Shown: positions 20,213 to 30,190 of the stretch, one piece after another
How the letters are laid out: each line of letters starts with the position of its first letter
Position numbering within the stretch: position 1 is the stretch's first letter
DNA from: an uncultured Clostridia bacterium
GTDB lineage: Bacteria > Bacillota > Clostridia > Christensenellales > Borkfalkiaceae
DNA: 64,000 nt
Assembly: GCA_947589385.1 (NCBI GenBank)
Contig: CANPZW010000002.1
Span: 1-64,000, forward strand
Reading direction: 5' to 3'
Notes under the pieces: model-generated
Told to the model about the DNA's origin: nothing
Databases searched by the model: none
What the model saw: only the letters and a program-made list of their open reading frames with translations
Program-made: the position numbers and the translations under genes

Positions 20213-21556
20213 ATGGAAGAAAAGGGAAACTTGGATTTTATTTATCTGCCTATAAAGGAAAAAATCAGGGAATTGGTGACGCCCATTACGTTTACGACGT
20301 ACATAGAAAAGCTGAAACCCGTCGAAATCGACGGCAGATATATCGTATTCGAAACCCCTACCGAGCTGTTCGCGAAATACATTACGGGTACGCTCGCCGA
20401 AAAAATCCGCGACGCAATTATAAGAGCGGACGTGGGGCTTGTGGATTTCAGGCTTAAAGTCGAGGGCAGCGACGGTTTCAGCTATAACTCGCCCGACGAA
20501 GAAGCAGAGCCGCCCGCTAATCTCGATAAAAAATATACTTTCGAAAGTTTTGTCGTAGGCAAATCCAACGAATTTGTGTTCGCGGCGGCGCAATCGGTTG
20601 CGGAGGACCCGGCGGGCACGTACAATCCGCTTTTCATTTACGGCGGAACGGGCCTCGGGAAAACCCATTTGATTCAGGCGATAGCCAACAGCATAGTCGA
20701 AAACAAACCGCAGCTTAAAGTAATTTACGTAACTTGCGAACAGTTCGTGAACGAAATTATAGACACCATGTTTACAAGCCGCGGTGCCGAAGCGCGCGAC
20801 AAAAGCAGTAAATTAAGGCGGCATTACCGCAGCGCGGACGTACTTATTATCGACGATATTCAGTTCATCGAGGGCAAAAAAGCCGTCCAGGAAGAATTTT
20901 TCCATACCTTTAACGAGCTTGTTTCCAAAGGCAAACAGATAGTAATTTCTTCCGACCATCCGCCGAAGGAACTGACGCAGCTGGAAGAAAGGTTAAGGAC
21001 GCGTTTTTCGGGCGGATTGCTGTTCGATATGCTCCCCCCCGATTACGAAACAAAGGTCGCGATTTTAAAGCGCAAGGCGCTGGAAAAAAAGTGTCTTGTC
21101 CCCGACGACGTGCTGCATTTCCTTGCAAAGGATTCGGGCGACGACGTGAGGACGCTGGAAGGCAGGCTTACGAAAGTTATCTTCGCTTCCAAACTGCACG
21201 AAGAGCCCATTTCCGTCGCCTTGGCGAGAAGCGCGCTGAACGAAGCAGTCTCCGAAGGCACGGAGGAAGCCACGCCCGAGAGCATAATTTCCGCCGTTAC
21301 GGCGTATTACAAAATTTCCAAAACCGACCTAATAGGCAAAAGCAAGAAAAAGGAAATAGTTATCCCGAGGCAGATATGCTGTTACCTTATGTGCGAACTT
21401 TTGACCCTGCCGCTGATTGCCGTGGGGAAAGAGCTGGGCGGAAGAGACCACACCACTATCCTCTACTCGCGCGACAAGGTTGACGAAATGTGCCGCGTAA
21501 ACGACAAAATAGCAAAAGACGTTGACGACATAAAGAATATAATTCTTAAAAAATAA
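20213..21556 (+). CDS. dnaA: Chromosomal replication initiator DnaA
   Basis: YNPLFIYGGTGLGKTHLIQAIAN, VLIIDDIQFIEGKK, C-terminal DnaA-box-binding GGRDHTTILYS. Confidence 0.97.
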   Translation: MEEKGNLDFIYLPIKEKIRELVTPITFTTYIEKLKPVEIDGRYIVFETPTELFAKYITGTLAEKIRDAIIRADVGLVDFRLKVEGSDGFSYNSPDEEAEPPANLDKKYTFESFVVGKSNEFVFAAAQSVAEDPAGTYNPLFIYGGTGLGKTHLIQAIANSIVENKPQLKVIYVTCEQFVNEIIDTMFTSRGAEARDKSSKLRRHYRSADVLIIDDIQFIEGKKAVQEEFFHTFNELVSKGKQIVISSDHPPKELTQLEERLRTRFSGGLLFDMLPPDYETKVAILKRKALEKKCLVPDDVLHFLAKDSGDDVRTLEGRLTKVIFASKLHEEPISVALARSALNEAVSEGTEEATPESIISAVTAYYKISKTDLIGKSKKKEIVIPRQICCYLMCELLTLPLIAVGKELGGRDHTTILYSRDKVDEMCRVNDKIAKDVDDIKNIILKK

Positions 21557-21620
21557 ACCGACTTAAAAATAAACCTTACTTTTATTGCCCGTACGAAACG
21601 GGCAATAATAATTTACGGAT

Positions 21621-23480
21621 ATGGACTTTACTGAGGGAAAATTCGACATCGTAGTTATAGGCGCGGGTCACGCGGGCTGCGAGGCGGCGCTGGCTGCGGC
21701 GCGGCTGGGGCTTAAAACCGCCGTTCTGACATTAAATCTCGACAGCATAGCGTTCATGGCGTGCAATCCTTCCATAGGCGGCACCGCAAAAGGGCATCTC
21801 GTACGCGAAATAGACGCGCTCGGCGGGCAAATGGCGATATGTGCAGACGAAACGGCAATGCAAATCCGCATGCTGAACGAAGGCAAGGGCGAAGCCGTGC
21901 AATGCCTGCGCGCCCAATGCGACAAAAACGCCTATCACAGGGAGATGAAGCGCACGCTTGAAAACTGTGAAAATCTGCGTATAATTCAGGGGGAAGCCGT
22001 AGATATCCTTGTCGAAAACGGCAGGGCGTGCGGCGTTAAAACGGAATACGGAGGTATTCTGGAATGTAAAGCCGTTATTATTGCGACGGGCGTATATCTC
22101 AACGCCGAAACGGTTACGGGCGAAGTGCGCAAAAAAAGCGGTCCCGCAGGTTTCGCCCCCGCTAACGCCCTTACCGGCTGTCTTATAAGGCTCGGCTTCA
22201 ACATAAGAAGATTCAAAACGGGCACTCCCGCAAGACTTGACGGCCGCACCGTAAATTTCGGCGAATGTCAGGCGCAGGACGGCGAGGAAAACATAGGCGC
22301 TTTTTCTTTCCTGCACGAAACCCAGCCCGAAAACAAGCGTCAATGCTTTATAACATATACAAATGCGCAAACGCACGGAATAATCAAAGACAACCTTGAA
22401 CGTTCCCCCCTTTATAATGGCGAAATAACAGGCACGGGGCCGAGATATTGCCCTTCAATAGAAACGAAAGTTGTGCGGTTTGCAGATAAGGAAAGACATC
22501 AGATTTTCCTTGAACCCGAAGGCGCGGACACAAACGAAATTTACGTACAGGGAATGTCGTCCTCCATGCCGCACGACGTCCAAAAGGAGATGTACCGCTC
22601 CGTAAAGGGGCTGGAAAACTGCGACATAATGAGATACGCCTATGCCATCGAATACGATTGCATAGACACGCTTGACGTATATCCCACCCTTGAATTTAAA
22701 AAGACGGCGGGAATTTATACGGCGGGGCAGATTAACGGCACTTCGGGCTACGAGGAAGCCGCGGCGCAGGGGCTTATTGCGGGAATCAACGCCGCGTTCG
22801 GAATTTTGGGCAAAGAACCTTTGATAATAGGTCGGGACGAGGGATATATAGGCGTACTTATAGACGACCTTGTAACGAAAGGCACGGACGAGCCGTACAG
22901 AATGATGACCTCGCGCGCGGAATATTCCGTTTCGTTAAGACAAGACACGGCGGATTTCCGCCTTACGCCCAAAATAATGGGCACTCCGCTTTTTACCGAA
23001 GAACGCGGTAAGCTTTACTTCATGCGCCTTGCCTGGTACGACGACGTTTTAAAAAGACTTGACGGCAAGCCGCAGTCGGGCGCGTGCGCAGAATTTTTGA
23101 AAAAATACTCGATTTCGGGCACGGCGGGCGGACTTACCTATGCGGACCTTATCCGCCGAGGCGCAAAAATAAAGGACATATGCGACTTTTTCGGCATTTT
23201 GCGGGACGCTCCGCAGGAAATAGTCAAAAGCGTGGAAGCCACGGTAAAATACGAAGGCTACCTTAAAAAGAACGCGCGGCAGATAGAGCGCGCCAAAAAA
23301 CTCGAACAAAAAAAATTGCCGCCCGATATAGATTATTTTTCAATCGGCGGACTAAGGCTTGAAGCGCGCGAAAAGCTGGAACGCGTACGCCCTTTTACTT
23401 TGGGGCAGGCAGGCAGGATTTCGGGCGTGAACCCTGCGGACGTGACCGTTTTAATGGTCTGGCTTGCAACCAAAAATTAA
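21621..23480 (+). CDS. mnmG: tRNA uridine-5-carboxymethylaminomethyl(34) synthesis enzyme MnmG
   Basis: VVIGAGHAGCEAALAAARLG, MACNPSIGGTAKGHLVREIDALGG, RFKTGTPARLDGRTV. Confidence 0.97.
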   Translation: MDFTEGKFDIVVIGAGHAGCEAALAAARLGLKTAVLTLNLDSIAFMACNPSIGGTAKGHLVREIDALGGQMAICADETAMQIRMLNEGKGEAVQCLRAQCDKNAYHREMKRTLENCENLRIIQGEAVDILVENGRACGVKTEYGGILECKAVIIATGVYLNAETVTGEVRKKSGPAGFAPANALTGCLIRLGFNIRRFKTGTPARLDGRTVNFGECQAQDGEENIGAFSFLHETQPENKRQCFITYTNAQTHGIIKDNLERSPLYNGEITGTGPRYCPSIETKVVRFADKERHQIFLEPEGADTNEIYVQGMSSSMPHDVQKEMYRSVKGLENCDIMRYAYAIEYDCIDTLDVYPTLEFKKTAGIYTAGQINGTSGYEEAAAQGLIAGINAAFGILGKEPLIIGRDEGYIGVLIDDLVTKGTDEPYRMMTSRAEYSVSLRQDTADFRLTPKIMGTPLFTEERGKLYFMRLAWYDDVLKRLDGKPQSGACAEFLKKYSISGTAGGLTYADLIRRGAKIKDICDFFGILRDAPQEIVKSVEATVKYEGYLKKNARQIERAKKLEQKKLPPDIDYFSIGGLRLEAREKLERVRPFTLGQAGRISGVNPADVTVLMVWLATKN

Positions 23481-23512
23481 CCTTTTACTTAAACGAAAGG
23501 CGGATTACGACA

Positions 23513-23540
23513 GCCGCGCGGGCTTGAAAGCCCGCGCGGC
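23513..23540 (+). terminator. Intrinsic terminator of mnmG
   Basis: GCCGCGCGGGCTT-ga-AAGCCCGCGCGGC then GTTTCTCTTT. Confidence 0.8.
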
Positions 23541-23621
23541 GTTTCTCTTTAACTTCTTTATTGCCGACGTATTATTTCAACTGTTGGCAAAGTTTGACAA
23601 TTTACTTTGACTTCTTATGTA

Positions 23622-24719
23622 TTAACCTTCCGAAGCCGCGCCATCCGCGGGCACGGTTATCATAAATCCGCCTTCGCCCGTCCAAACCTTGGGAAGTTCG
23701 CCGTTCCATTTGGAAAGATATTCTATATATTTAAGATATTCGGCGATATCCGCGCCCGTATGTTGTTCGTCAAACACTATTTCGTAGGTGATTTCGGTTA
23801 TTACCGTGCCGTCCCCGTCGGTAATTTCGTTTTGGATTTCGTTAATCTCATAGCCGAGCATACGCGCTATTTCAACGCTTTTAAGCATAATAGAACGCGC
23901 TTCTGCGGTAGCTTCTTCAATCTTTGCGTCCGCTTCCGCCTTGGCTTTCGCAACCAAAGCCTTTGCCTGCTGTTCGGCTATATAAAGTTCGGTGTCGGCT
24001 TGTTCCTTTTTCTTTTCGTTTTCGTATTCCGCCTGCAATTTTTCCTGCTGAGCCATCATCTTCGCTTCGACGGCTGCCTCGAATGCATCCGAGAAAGTTA
24101 TATCCGTAAGCACCGCGCTTTTAAAGGTTACATAATATTTTTCGCCTATCGCCTCCTCGACAACGGTTTCTACAAGCGGCGAAAGCGAATTGCGCTCTTC
24201 AATCAGTTTTTCCGCGGCATACTGAGAAAGCGCGCTTTTGGTGCGTTCGAGCGCCACGCTTTGGATAAGATTGGTAAGCGACTGCAAGCCGCCGTAATTC
24301 AGCGCGATTTCCTTGACGTTGTCCTGACGGATTTGAAATTGAACGACCATGGATATCTGCATGGACTGCGCGTCGGCGGTGTATGCGTCGTCCGTTATTG
24401 AAATCTGCTGGACTTTCGCGTCGTAAATTTCATATTGATTTACAGCCCAAAAATCGAAATAAGTGCCGGGCTGTTCAACGTTTGTAATAACGCCCATTCT
24501 TTTTACAACGGCGACCTCGCCCGCATTAACGGTGTGGAACGAACCGGGTACAAGCGCCATTCCGATTACCCCCGCCGCAAGCATAACGGCGGGAATTGCC
24601 ATATGTATTGGTTTTTTGCCGCTTTGGCGTCTCTTTTTGCTGTAATTCCAAATAAAGATAAACGCTGCGCCGAGAATTACGGCAAGGAATACAAATGTTG
24701 TGATAAGTACGAAAATCAT
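23622..24719 (-). CDS. SPFH / band 7 domain membrane protein
   Basis: N-terminal TM, VNAGEVAVVKRMGVI, Ala/Glu-rich coiled coil; start placed after SD AAGGAG. Confidence 0.85.
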   Translation of the reverse strand: MIFVLITTFVFLAVILGAAFIFIWNYSKKRRQSGKKPIHMAIPAVMLAAGVIGMALVPGSFHTVNAGEVAVVKRMGVITNVEQPGTYFDFWAVNQYEIYDAKVQQISITDDAYTADAQSMQISMVVQFQIRQDNVKEIALNYGGLQSLTNLIQSVALERTKSALSQYAAEKLIEERNSLSPLVETVVEEAIGEKYYVTFKSAVLTDITFSDAFEAAVEAKMMAQQEKLQAEYENEKKKEQADTELYIAEQQAKALVAKAKAEADAKIEEATAEARSIMLKSVEIARMLGYEINEIQNEITDGDGTVITEITYEIVFDEQHTGADIAEYLKYIEYLSKWNGELPKVWTGEGGFMITVPADGAASEG

Positions 24720-24910
24720 AAATTTCTCCTTCATTTTATATTCGGCATAAAAAAACGACCCGCACATTATACCTTAACGCATATGTGTGAGTCTCATTTT
24801 TTAAAACTATCCGGACGAAAATAATCGCCGTTCTGACGGTTCGTTACGCCCGCGGCTTACCCCGCAAGCGCAAATTACTCCCTCTTATACCGAAATTTTA
24901 TTGTATAGAC

Positions 24911-24939
24911 ATTATATTACAAATTTTTACATTTGTCAA
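24911..24939 (-). promoter_or_regulatory. Near-consensus sigma-A promoter about 185 nt upstream of the SPFH gene
   Basis: Minus strand TTGACA (24934-24939), N17, TATAAT (24911-24916). Confidence 0.75.
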
Positions 24940-25014
24940 TATTTTTTTTAATTACAAGCCAAAAATCGTAGCTTAAAAGCCCAAAAGAACTGGTTTTGCC
25001 GTTTTTAACGACCA

Positions 25015-25854
25015 TTATTTTAGCAAGCGGGCGTGCAAAACGTCCGATAAACGTGCAAATTGTTGGGGGGAAAGAGTTTCTCCGCGGGCTTTTGGCGCTA
25101 TGCCGCTTTCACAGAGGATTTCCCGCGCGATTTCCCTTGGCAACCCGAAACAGCTTACAAGATTGTTTTCAAGCGTTTTACGGCGCGAATGAAAGGCGGC
25201 GTGCACCGTCTTTTTATATGTTTCGGGGTCGGCAACGGCGATTCTGCCGTCCTCCACCGTCATTTTCACCACGGCGCTGTCAACGTTGGGGCGTGGAATA
25301 AACATCTCCCGCGGCACTCTTTTTACGATTTCGGCAGAGGCGCGCAAAGCGATTACGGCGGTTATAGCGCCGTATTCGGGCGTATTTTCACGCGCGCAAA
25401 GCCGTTCCGCCACCTCCTCCTGCACCATTACCGTAAGCGATTTGCAAAGCTTGCTTTCTTCGAGGATTTTGGTAATAAGCGGAGTTGTAACATAATACGG
25501 TATATTCGCCACGACAGAATACCCGCCGTATTCCTTTTCAAAGTCCCGCAAATCGACCTTTAAAAAATCTTTGAAAAAAATCTCGGCGTTTTCCACTCCC
25601 GCAAGCGTACGGCTTAACACGGGTTGCAGGTCGCCGTCCACCTCAAAGCCTATGACTTTTTTCGCATGTTCGGCCAAAACGCGCGTCAATGTGCCTGCAC
25701 CGCAGCCGATTTCGACAACCGTATCCGCTTTTCCGACGCCCGCTTCCCGCACTATCGATTCAAGCAGATTTTTATCCGTTATGAAGTTTTGTCCGAGGCG
25801 TTTTTTAAAATTAAAGCCCGTCTCCCGCAGTGTATCTTTTACGTTGTTTTCCAT
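25015..25854 (-). CDS. rsmA: 16S rRNA dimethyladenosine transferase RsmA (KsgA)
   Basis: KKRLGQNFITDKNLLESIV, VVEIGCGAGTLTRVLAE, VVANIPYYVTTPLI. Confidence 0.96.
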   Translation of the reverse strand: MENNVKDTLRETGFNFKKRLGQNFITDKNLLESIVREAGVGKADTVVEIGCGAGTLTRVLAEHAKKVIGFEVDGDLQPVLSRTLAGVENAEIFFKDFLKVDLRDFEKEYGGYSVVANIPYYVTTPLITKILEESKLCKSLTVMVQEEVAERLCARENTPEYGAITAVIALRASAEIVKRVPREMFIPRPNVDSAVVKMTVEDGRIAVADPETYKKTVHAAFHSRRKTLENNLVSCFGLPREIAREILCESGIAPKARGETLSPQQFARLSDVLHARLLK

Positions 25855-26013
25855 AATTTAGCCGCCGATTTTGGGGTATGTATTGCGTTTTTCGCGCCAA
25901 ACTACTAACGTAAGCTATTTAAAAGCTTACTTCGGGTTTGTCCGGCAACGTATAAAAGCCGTTAATTGCATTTATATAGCCCGAGTTACAAACCAAATAT
26001 ACCTATGATAAAG

Positions 26014-26033
26014 AAGCCCACATTTGTGGGCTT
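26014..26033 (-). terminator. Terminator downstream of tatD
   Basis: AAGCCCACA-AATGTGGGCTT hairpin with flanking A/T tracts. Confidence 0.7.
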
Positions 26034-26038
26034 TGATT

Positions 26039-26812
26039 TTATAATTTTTTAAACAGGGTATGGGCGTTTTCCCACACCCTTTCAGCCATATATTCTTCCG
26101 AAATACCGCGTACGTCCGCCATATTTTTTAAAATTTCGGGTATGCTTGCGGGAGTGTTGGGAAACGTTCCGTATATGCTTTCGGGGGGAAGATAAGGGCT
26201 GTCAGTTTCCGTCAGAAGGCGGCTTTCTTCCAAAGCGGCTATGGTTCTCCTCGCCTTTTTGCTGCCGCGCCAAGTGCTTGTTCCGCCGAAACTGAAATAT
26301 AAACCTAATTTTTCAAGCTCTAAGGCAATTTCGGTAGAATGGGAATAGCAATGCAAAAGCGCGCCGTTTTTCAAAAGACGGGCGTTCTCTTTTAAAAGCG
26401 AAAGCATGTCCTCCGCGCAATCCCGTGAATGAATCTGCACGGGCAGTCCCAAAGAATATGCAAGCTCCAACTGTTTTAAAAATACCTCGCGCTGCAAAAC
26501 CTTATCCGTGTCCGGATAATGATAATCGAGCCCGATTTCGCCTATCGCGACGCATTTGGGGTGAGAAGCGAGCGAAGAAATTTTTTCAAGGGACGTTTCC
26601 GAATAATTTTTAAGTTCGGTAGGGTGAAATCCCGCCGTGAAATAGCAGAAATCGTATTTCTCGGCAAGCCCGCGGGAAAACAGCGAGGTTTCCAAATCGT
26701 AGCCGACGGCTATGATTTTTTTTACGTCCGCCGCCCTGATTTTTTCCGTCAGCGCGGAAATGTCGCCGTACGCGTCTCCGTCGAGGTGACAGTGAACGTC
26801 AATATAATTCAC
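26039..26812 (-). CDS. tatD: TatD family hydrolase
   Basis: YIDVHCHLDGDAYG, AIGEIGLDYHYP, QIHSRDC, TETDSPYL. Confidence 0.95.
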   Translation of the reverse strand: MNYIDVHCHLDGDAYGDISALTEKIRAADVKKIIAVGYDLETSLFSRGLAEKYDFCYFTAGFHPTELKNYSETSLEKISSLASHPKCVAIGEIGLDYHYPDTDKVLQREVFLKQLELAYSLGLPVQIHSRDCAEDMLSLLKENARLLKNGALLHCYSHSTEIALELEKLGLYFSFGGTSTWRGSKKARRTIAALEESRLLTETDSPYLPPESIYGTFPNTPASIPEILKNMADVRGISEEYMAERVWENAHTLFKKL

Positions 26813-28803
26813 GAAAGCAAACTCCCGTCGGGAACGTCTTTTTCAGGCGATACGAGCGACAAAGTGCCGTCGGGCGCTTCGGCGCAGACAATCATACCCT
26901 CCGACATAATGCCCTTCATCTCGCGGGGAGGCAGGTTCGTCACAACTATAACTTTTTTGCCGACCATTTCCTCGGCAGTATAATATTTGGCTATTCCCGA
27001 AAGCACGGACAAGGTTTTCGAGCCTACCTTTACTGTTTCGTGCAATAGCTTGCTCTTTTTTACCGCCTCGCAGGCGATGACCGTGCCGACGCGCATTTCT
27101 ATTTTGTCGAAATCGTCTATTGTCGCGGGCGATTTGCTTTTTTCGTCGGCGGGTGAATTTTCGGCAATCTGAGCTTGTTCGATTTTTTCTATCTTCGGCT
27201 TGATGTCGTCGAATTTTATCCTTTCGAACAGCGTGGAGGGCGACGGCGTAACCGTGTAGCTTTCGGCATAATCGAAAACCGAAAGCGTTTCGAAAGCCCT
27301 CTCCTTTCCACCTATTTCGGAAAGAATTTTCAAGGACGTATCGGGCATAAACGGCTTTAACAGGTTTGCGCCGACTTCGATTGCCGAAATAAGGTTATAT
27401 AATACGTTTGAAAGCCTCGATTTTTTTCCTTCGTCGCGCGCGAGAAGCCACGGCGTGGTTTCGTCTATATATTTGTTTGCGCGGCGGAACAGCGAAATTA
27501 TTATATCCAGCGCGTCCGCCACCTTGTATTCGTCCATTTTTTCCGCAACGCTTTCTGCCGCCGAGGACACAGTGCGCTTGAAATCTTCGTCCGTTTCGCC
27601 GCCTTCTTCCGTTCTTTCGGCAGTACCGCCGAAGTATTGGTTTGTCATGGAAACGGTGCGCTTCACAAGATTGCCCAAAGTGTTGGCGAGGTCGGAATTT
27701 ACTCTTTCGCAGACAAGCTCCCAGGTGATAATTCCGTCGTCGGCGTAGGGCATTTCGTGCAATACGAAATAACGGGTAGCGTCAACGCCGAAAATATCCG
27801 CCAAATCGTCCGCATAGATTACGTTGCCCTTCGATTTGGACATCTTGTCGCCGCCCTGCAAAAGCCACCCGTGCCCGAACACCGTTTCGGGCAGTTTTTC
27901 GCCCAACGCCATTAGGAATATGGGCCAATAAATTGTGTGGAAACGGATTATATCCTTGCCGATAATATGCACGTCGGCGGGCCAAAGTTTATAGTATTGC
28001 TCGGAATTTTCCACGCCGTCGTAGCCTATGCCCGTAAGATAGTTTACAAGCGCGTCAAGCCAAACATAAACGACGTGCTTATCGTCGAAATCTACGGGAA
28101 TACCCCACTTGAATGTGGAGCGGGAAACGCACAAATCCTGTAATTTTGTTTTCAGCGTGCCGTTTTCAACGGCGGCGAGAAGCTCTTCGTCCGACTTGCC
28201 TATAAATTCGTCGGCAAGAAGGAAGTTGTTCATCATCTCCCTCTTCCTCGACGCGGGTTTGATAAACTGCGGGTGAGTTAGTATGTGCTTAACAAGCCTG
28301 TTTGCGTACTTGCCCATTTTAAAGAAATACGCTTCCTCGCGGGCAGGCTTAACCTCTCTGCCGCAGTCGGGACAGCGGCCATCCACAAGCTGGCTTTCCG
28401 ACCAAAAGCTTTCGCACGGGGTGCAATACAGCCCTTCGTACGCGCCCTTGTAAATGTCGCCCTGCTCGTAGAATTTTTTGAATATTTTCTGAACCGCAGC
28501 CTTGTGATAATCGTCGCTGGTGCGGATAAACTTGTCGTACCCGACGTTCATTCTCTTCCAGATTCCCTTTATCACATCCACTACGCCATCTACGAATTGT
28601 TTGGGCGGCATGCCTTTTTCGGCAGCTTTCTGCTCTATTTTAAGCCCGTGTTCGTCAGTGCCCGTCATAAAAAATACGTCGTAGCCCTGCATACGCTTGA
28701 ACCGCGCGAGGGCGTCCGTGAAAATAATTTCGTACGTATTGCCGATATGGGGCTTGCCCGATGTATAGGTGATTGCCGTGGTTATATAGAATTTTTTCGC
28801 CAT
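26809..28803 (-). CDS. metG: Methionine--tRNA ligase
   Basis: MAKKFYITTAITYTSGKPHIGN, KMSKSKGN, C-terminal tRNA-binding (EMAP-like) domain; start moved to MAKKF. Confidence 0.97.
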   Translation of the reverse strand: MAKKFYITTAITYTSGKPHIGNTYEIIFTDALARFKRMQGYDVFFMTGTDEHGLKIEQKAAEKGMPPKQFVDGVVDVIKGIWKRMNVGYDKFIRTSDDYHKAAVQKIFKKFYEQGDIYKGAYEGLYCTPCESFWSESQLVDGRCPDCGREVKPAREEAYFFKMGKYANRLVKHILTHPQFIKPASRKREMMNNFLLADEFIGKSDEELLAAVENGTLKTKLQDLCVSRSTFKWGIPVDFDDKHVVYVWLDALVNYLTGIGYDGVENSEQYYKLWPADVHIIGKDIIRFHTIYWPIFLMALGEKLPETVFGHGWLLQGGDKMSKSKGNVIYADDLADIFGVDATRYFVLHEMPYADDGIITWELVCERVNSDLANTLGNLVKRTVSMTNQYFGGTAERTEEGGETDEDFKRTVSSAAESVAEKMDEYKVADALDIIISLFRRANKYIDETTPWLLARDEGKKSRLSNVLYNLISAIEVGANLLKPFMPDTSLKILSEIGGKERAFETLSVFDYAESYTVTPSPSTLFERIKFDDIKPKIEKIEQAQIAENSPADEKSKSPATIDDFDKIEMRVGTVIACEAVKKSKLLHETVKVGSKTLSVLSGIAKYYTAEEMVGKKVIVVTNLPPREMKGIMSEGMIVCAEAPDGTLSLVSPEKDVPDGSLLS

Positions 28804-28922
28804 ATATTTTACCTTGACCGCCATTCTGCGGAATTGAATTTTAATAAGTATATCACCTTTTTCGGCGGTTGTAAAATATATTGCCGCGCATAAGTTAAAA
28901 TTAAAGCTCATAAACATAGCTT

Positions 28923-29477
28923 ATGAACGCAATTTTTACGGGAATTTTTTTGGCTTCCCTGCTTGCCGTTGCGGTAATAAGCCCGGAAGGATTTCTTCCC
29001 GCGCTTTTAGGCGGCGCGGAAAAATCGCTTGCCATGGCGGTCACGCTTTTCGGCATATATGCGGTGTGGATGGGACTTTCGCGGCTCGCGGAAAAAAGCG
29101 GGCTTTCCGGCGCAGCGGCTAAGGCGCTGAAACCTATGTGCGGAAAGATTTTCAGAACGGACAACACAGCCGCCTGCGAGGGAATAGCCATGAACCTTGC
29201 GTGCAATCTTCTCGGAATAGGCGGCGCAGCCACTCCATATGCTGTAAAAGCCATAGGCGAATTGGAAAAGGACAACAACTCGTTTGCGCAGAAGCTCCTT
29301 TTTATTGTGAACGCCACAAGCGTGCAGCTTATCCCCACCACCGTTATCGCTTTAAGGACAAGCGCGGGCAGCGCCGCGGCTGCCGACATAGTGCTTCCCT
29401 CGCTGATTTGCACCACCTTTTCCACACTCTTCGCCGCGATAGTATTTATTTTTGGTCCGAAAAAATGGCGATGTTGA
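28923..29477 (+). CDS. spmA: Spore maturation protein A (nucleoside recognition domain)
   Basis: MNAIFTGIFLASLLAVAV, NLACNLLGIGGAATPYAVKAI; paired with spmB. Confidence 0.9.
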   Translation: MNAIFTGIFLASLLAVAVISPEGFLPALLGGAEKSLAMAVTLFGIYAVWMGLSRLAEKSGLSGAAAKALKPMCGKIFRTDNTAACEGIAMNLACNLLGIGGAATPYAVKAIGELEKDNNSFAQKLLFIVNATSVQLIPTTVIALRTSAGSAAAADIVLPSLICTTFSTLFAAIVFIFGPKKWRC

Positions 29478-29968
29478 TTCCCTTGATTTTCATCGCGGTA
29501 TTCGCGTTCGCCGCGGTGAAAAAAGTTAAGATATACGAAGAATTTTCCGCAGGCGTGGGCGAAGCCCTTAAATTCACCCTTTCTTTAATTCCCTGCCTTG
29601 CGGCGATTTTTATGATGTGCGAACTGTTCGAGGTCTCCACCCTTTCGGACAAGCTGACAAAGCTACTTTCGCCCGTCTTTTCTTTCCTCGGGATTCCCGC
29701 AGAGCTTACTAAACTTGTGCTTATAAAGCCCTTTTCGGGGAGCGGGTCGCTCGCTTACCTAAACGAAATCATAGCCGAATACGGCGCGGACAGCTACACG
29801 GGCAGGTGTGCATGCGTATGCTACGGTTCTTCCGAAACGATTTTTTATATTTCCGCCGTCTATTTTGCAGGGCTTAAACAGAAAAAACTTGCCGCGCCGA
29901 TTGCAATATCGCTTGTATCTACCTTTTTAACCACAATCCTCGCCTGCCTGCTGTGCAGGATTATGTAA
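29465..29968 (+). CDS. spmB: Spore maturation protein B
   Basis: LIPLIFIAVFAFAAVKKVKIYEEFSAGVGEALKF, IKPFSGSGSLAYLNEI, CVCYGSSETIFY; the longer ORF from 29138 overlaps spmA and is not used. Confidence 0.9.
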   Translation: MAMLIPLIFIAVFAFAAVKKVKIYEEFSAGVGEALKFTLSLIPCLAAIFMMCELFEVSTLSDKLTKLLSPVFSFLGIPAELTKLVLIKPFSGSGSLAYLNEIIAEYGADSYTGRCACVCYGSSETIFYISAVYFAGLKQKKLAAPIAISLVSTFLTTILACLLCRIM

Positions 29969-30045
29969 ATCTGCCGTGTTTGAAATTTTCAAAAAGTGTT
30001 TATTCGACTAATTTTTTAATAATTATAAAATTATTTATAAAATCT

Positions 30046-30073
30046 TTTACTTTTCCGTATAAATGTGTATAAT
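30046..30073 (+). promoter_or_regulatory. Promoter of the histidine-kinase leader
   Basis: TTTACT (30046-30051), N16, TATAAT (30068-30073). Confidence 0.6.
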
Positions 30074-30080
30074 TGTAAAC

Positions 30081-30190
30081 AAATAAGCGGCGAGGGAAGG
30101 TCTTTCCCTCAAAGCTTGGAAATTTGCCAAACATTTTTCCCCCTTATCATACAGAGGCGGCGCGAACTCCGGTTTGCGCTGTTTCTTTGT
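30081..30190 (+). ncRNA. Candidate structured leader RNA or small RNA
   Basis: Starts at the predicted TSS. ATAAG (30083)/CTTAT (30143) closing pairing encloses GAGGGAA/TTCCCTC and TTGG/CCAA hairpins; a GCGCGAAC-tccg-GTTTGCGC hairpin follows, then a T-rich tract. Confidence 0.4.

Noticed and set aside
29138-29968. 276-aa ORF as one protein
   Set aside because: Its first ~109 codons run out of frame through spmA; the real product is SpmB starting at about 29465
30081-30190. c-di-GMP-I riboswitch
   Set aside because: Some hairpin similarity but the conserved GEMM core is not matched; kept only as an unclassified structured RNA
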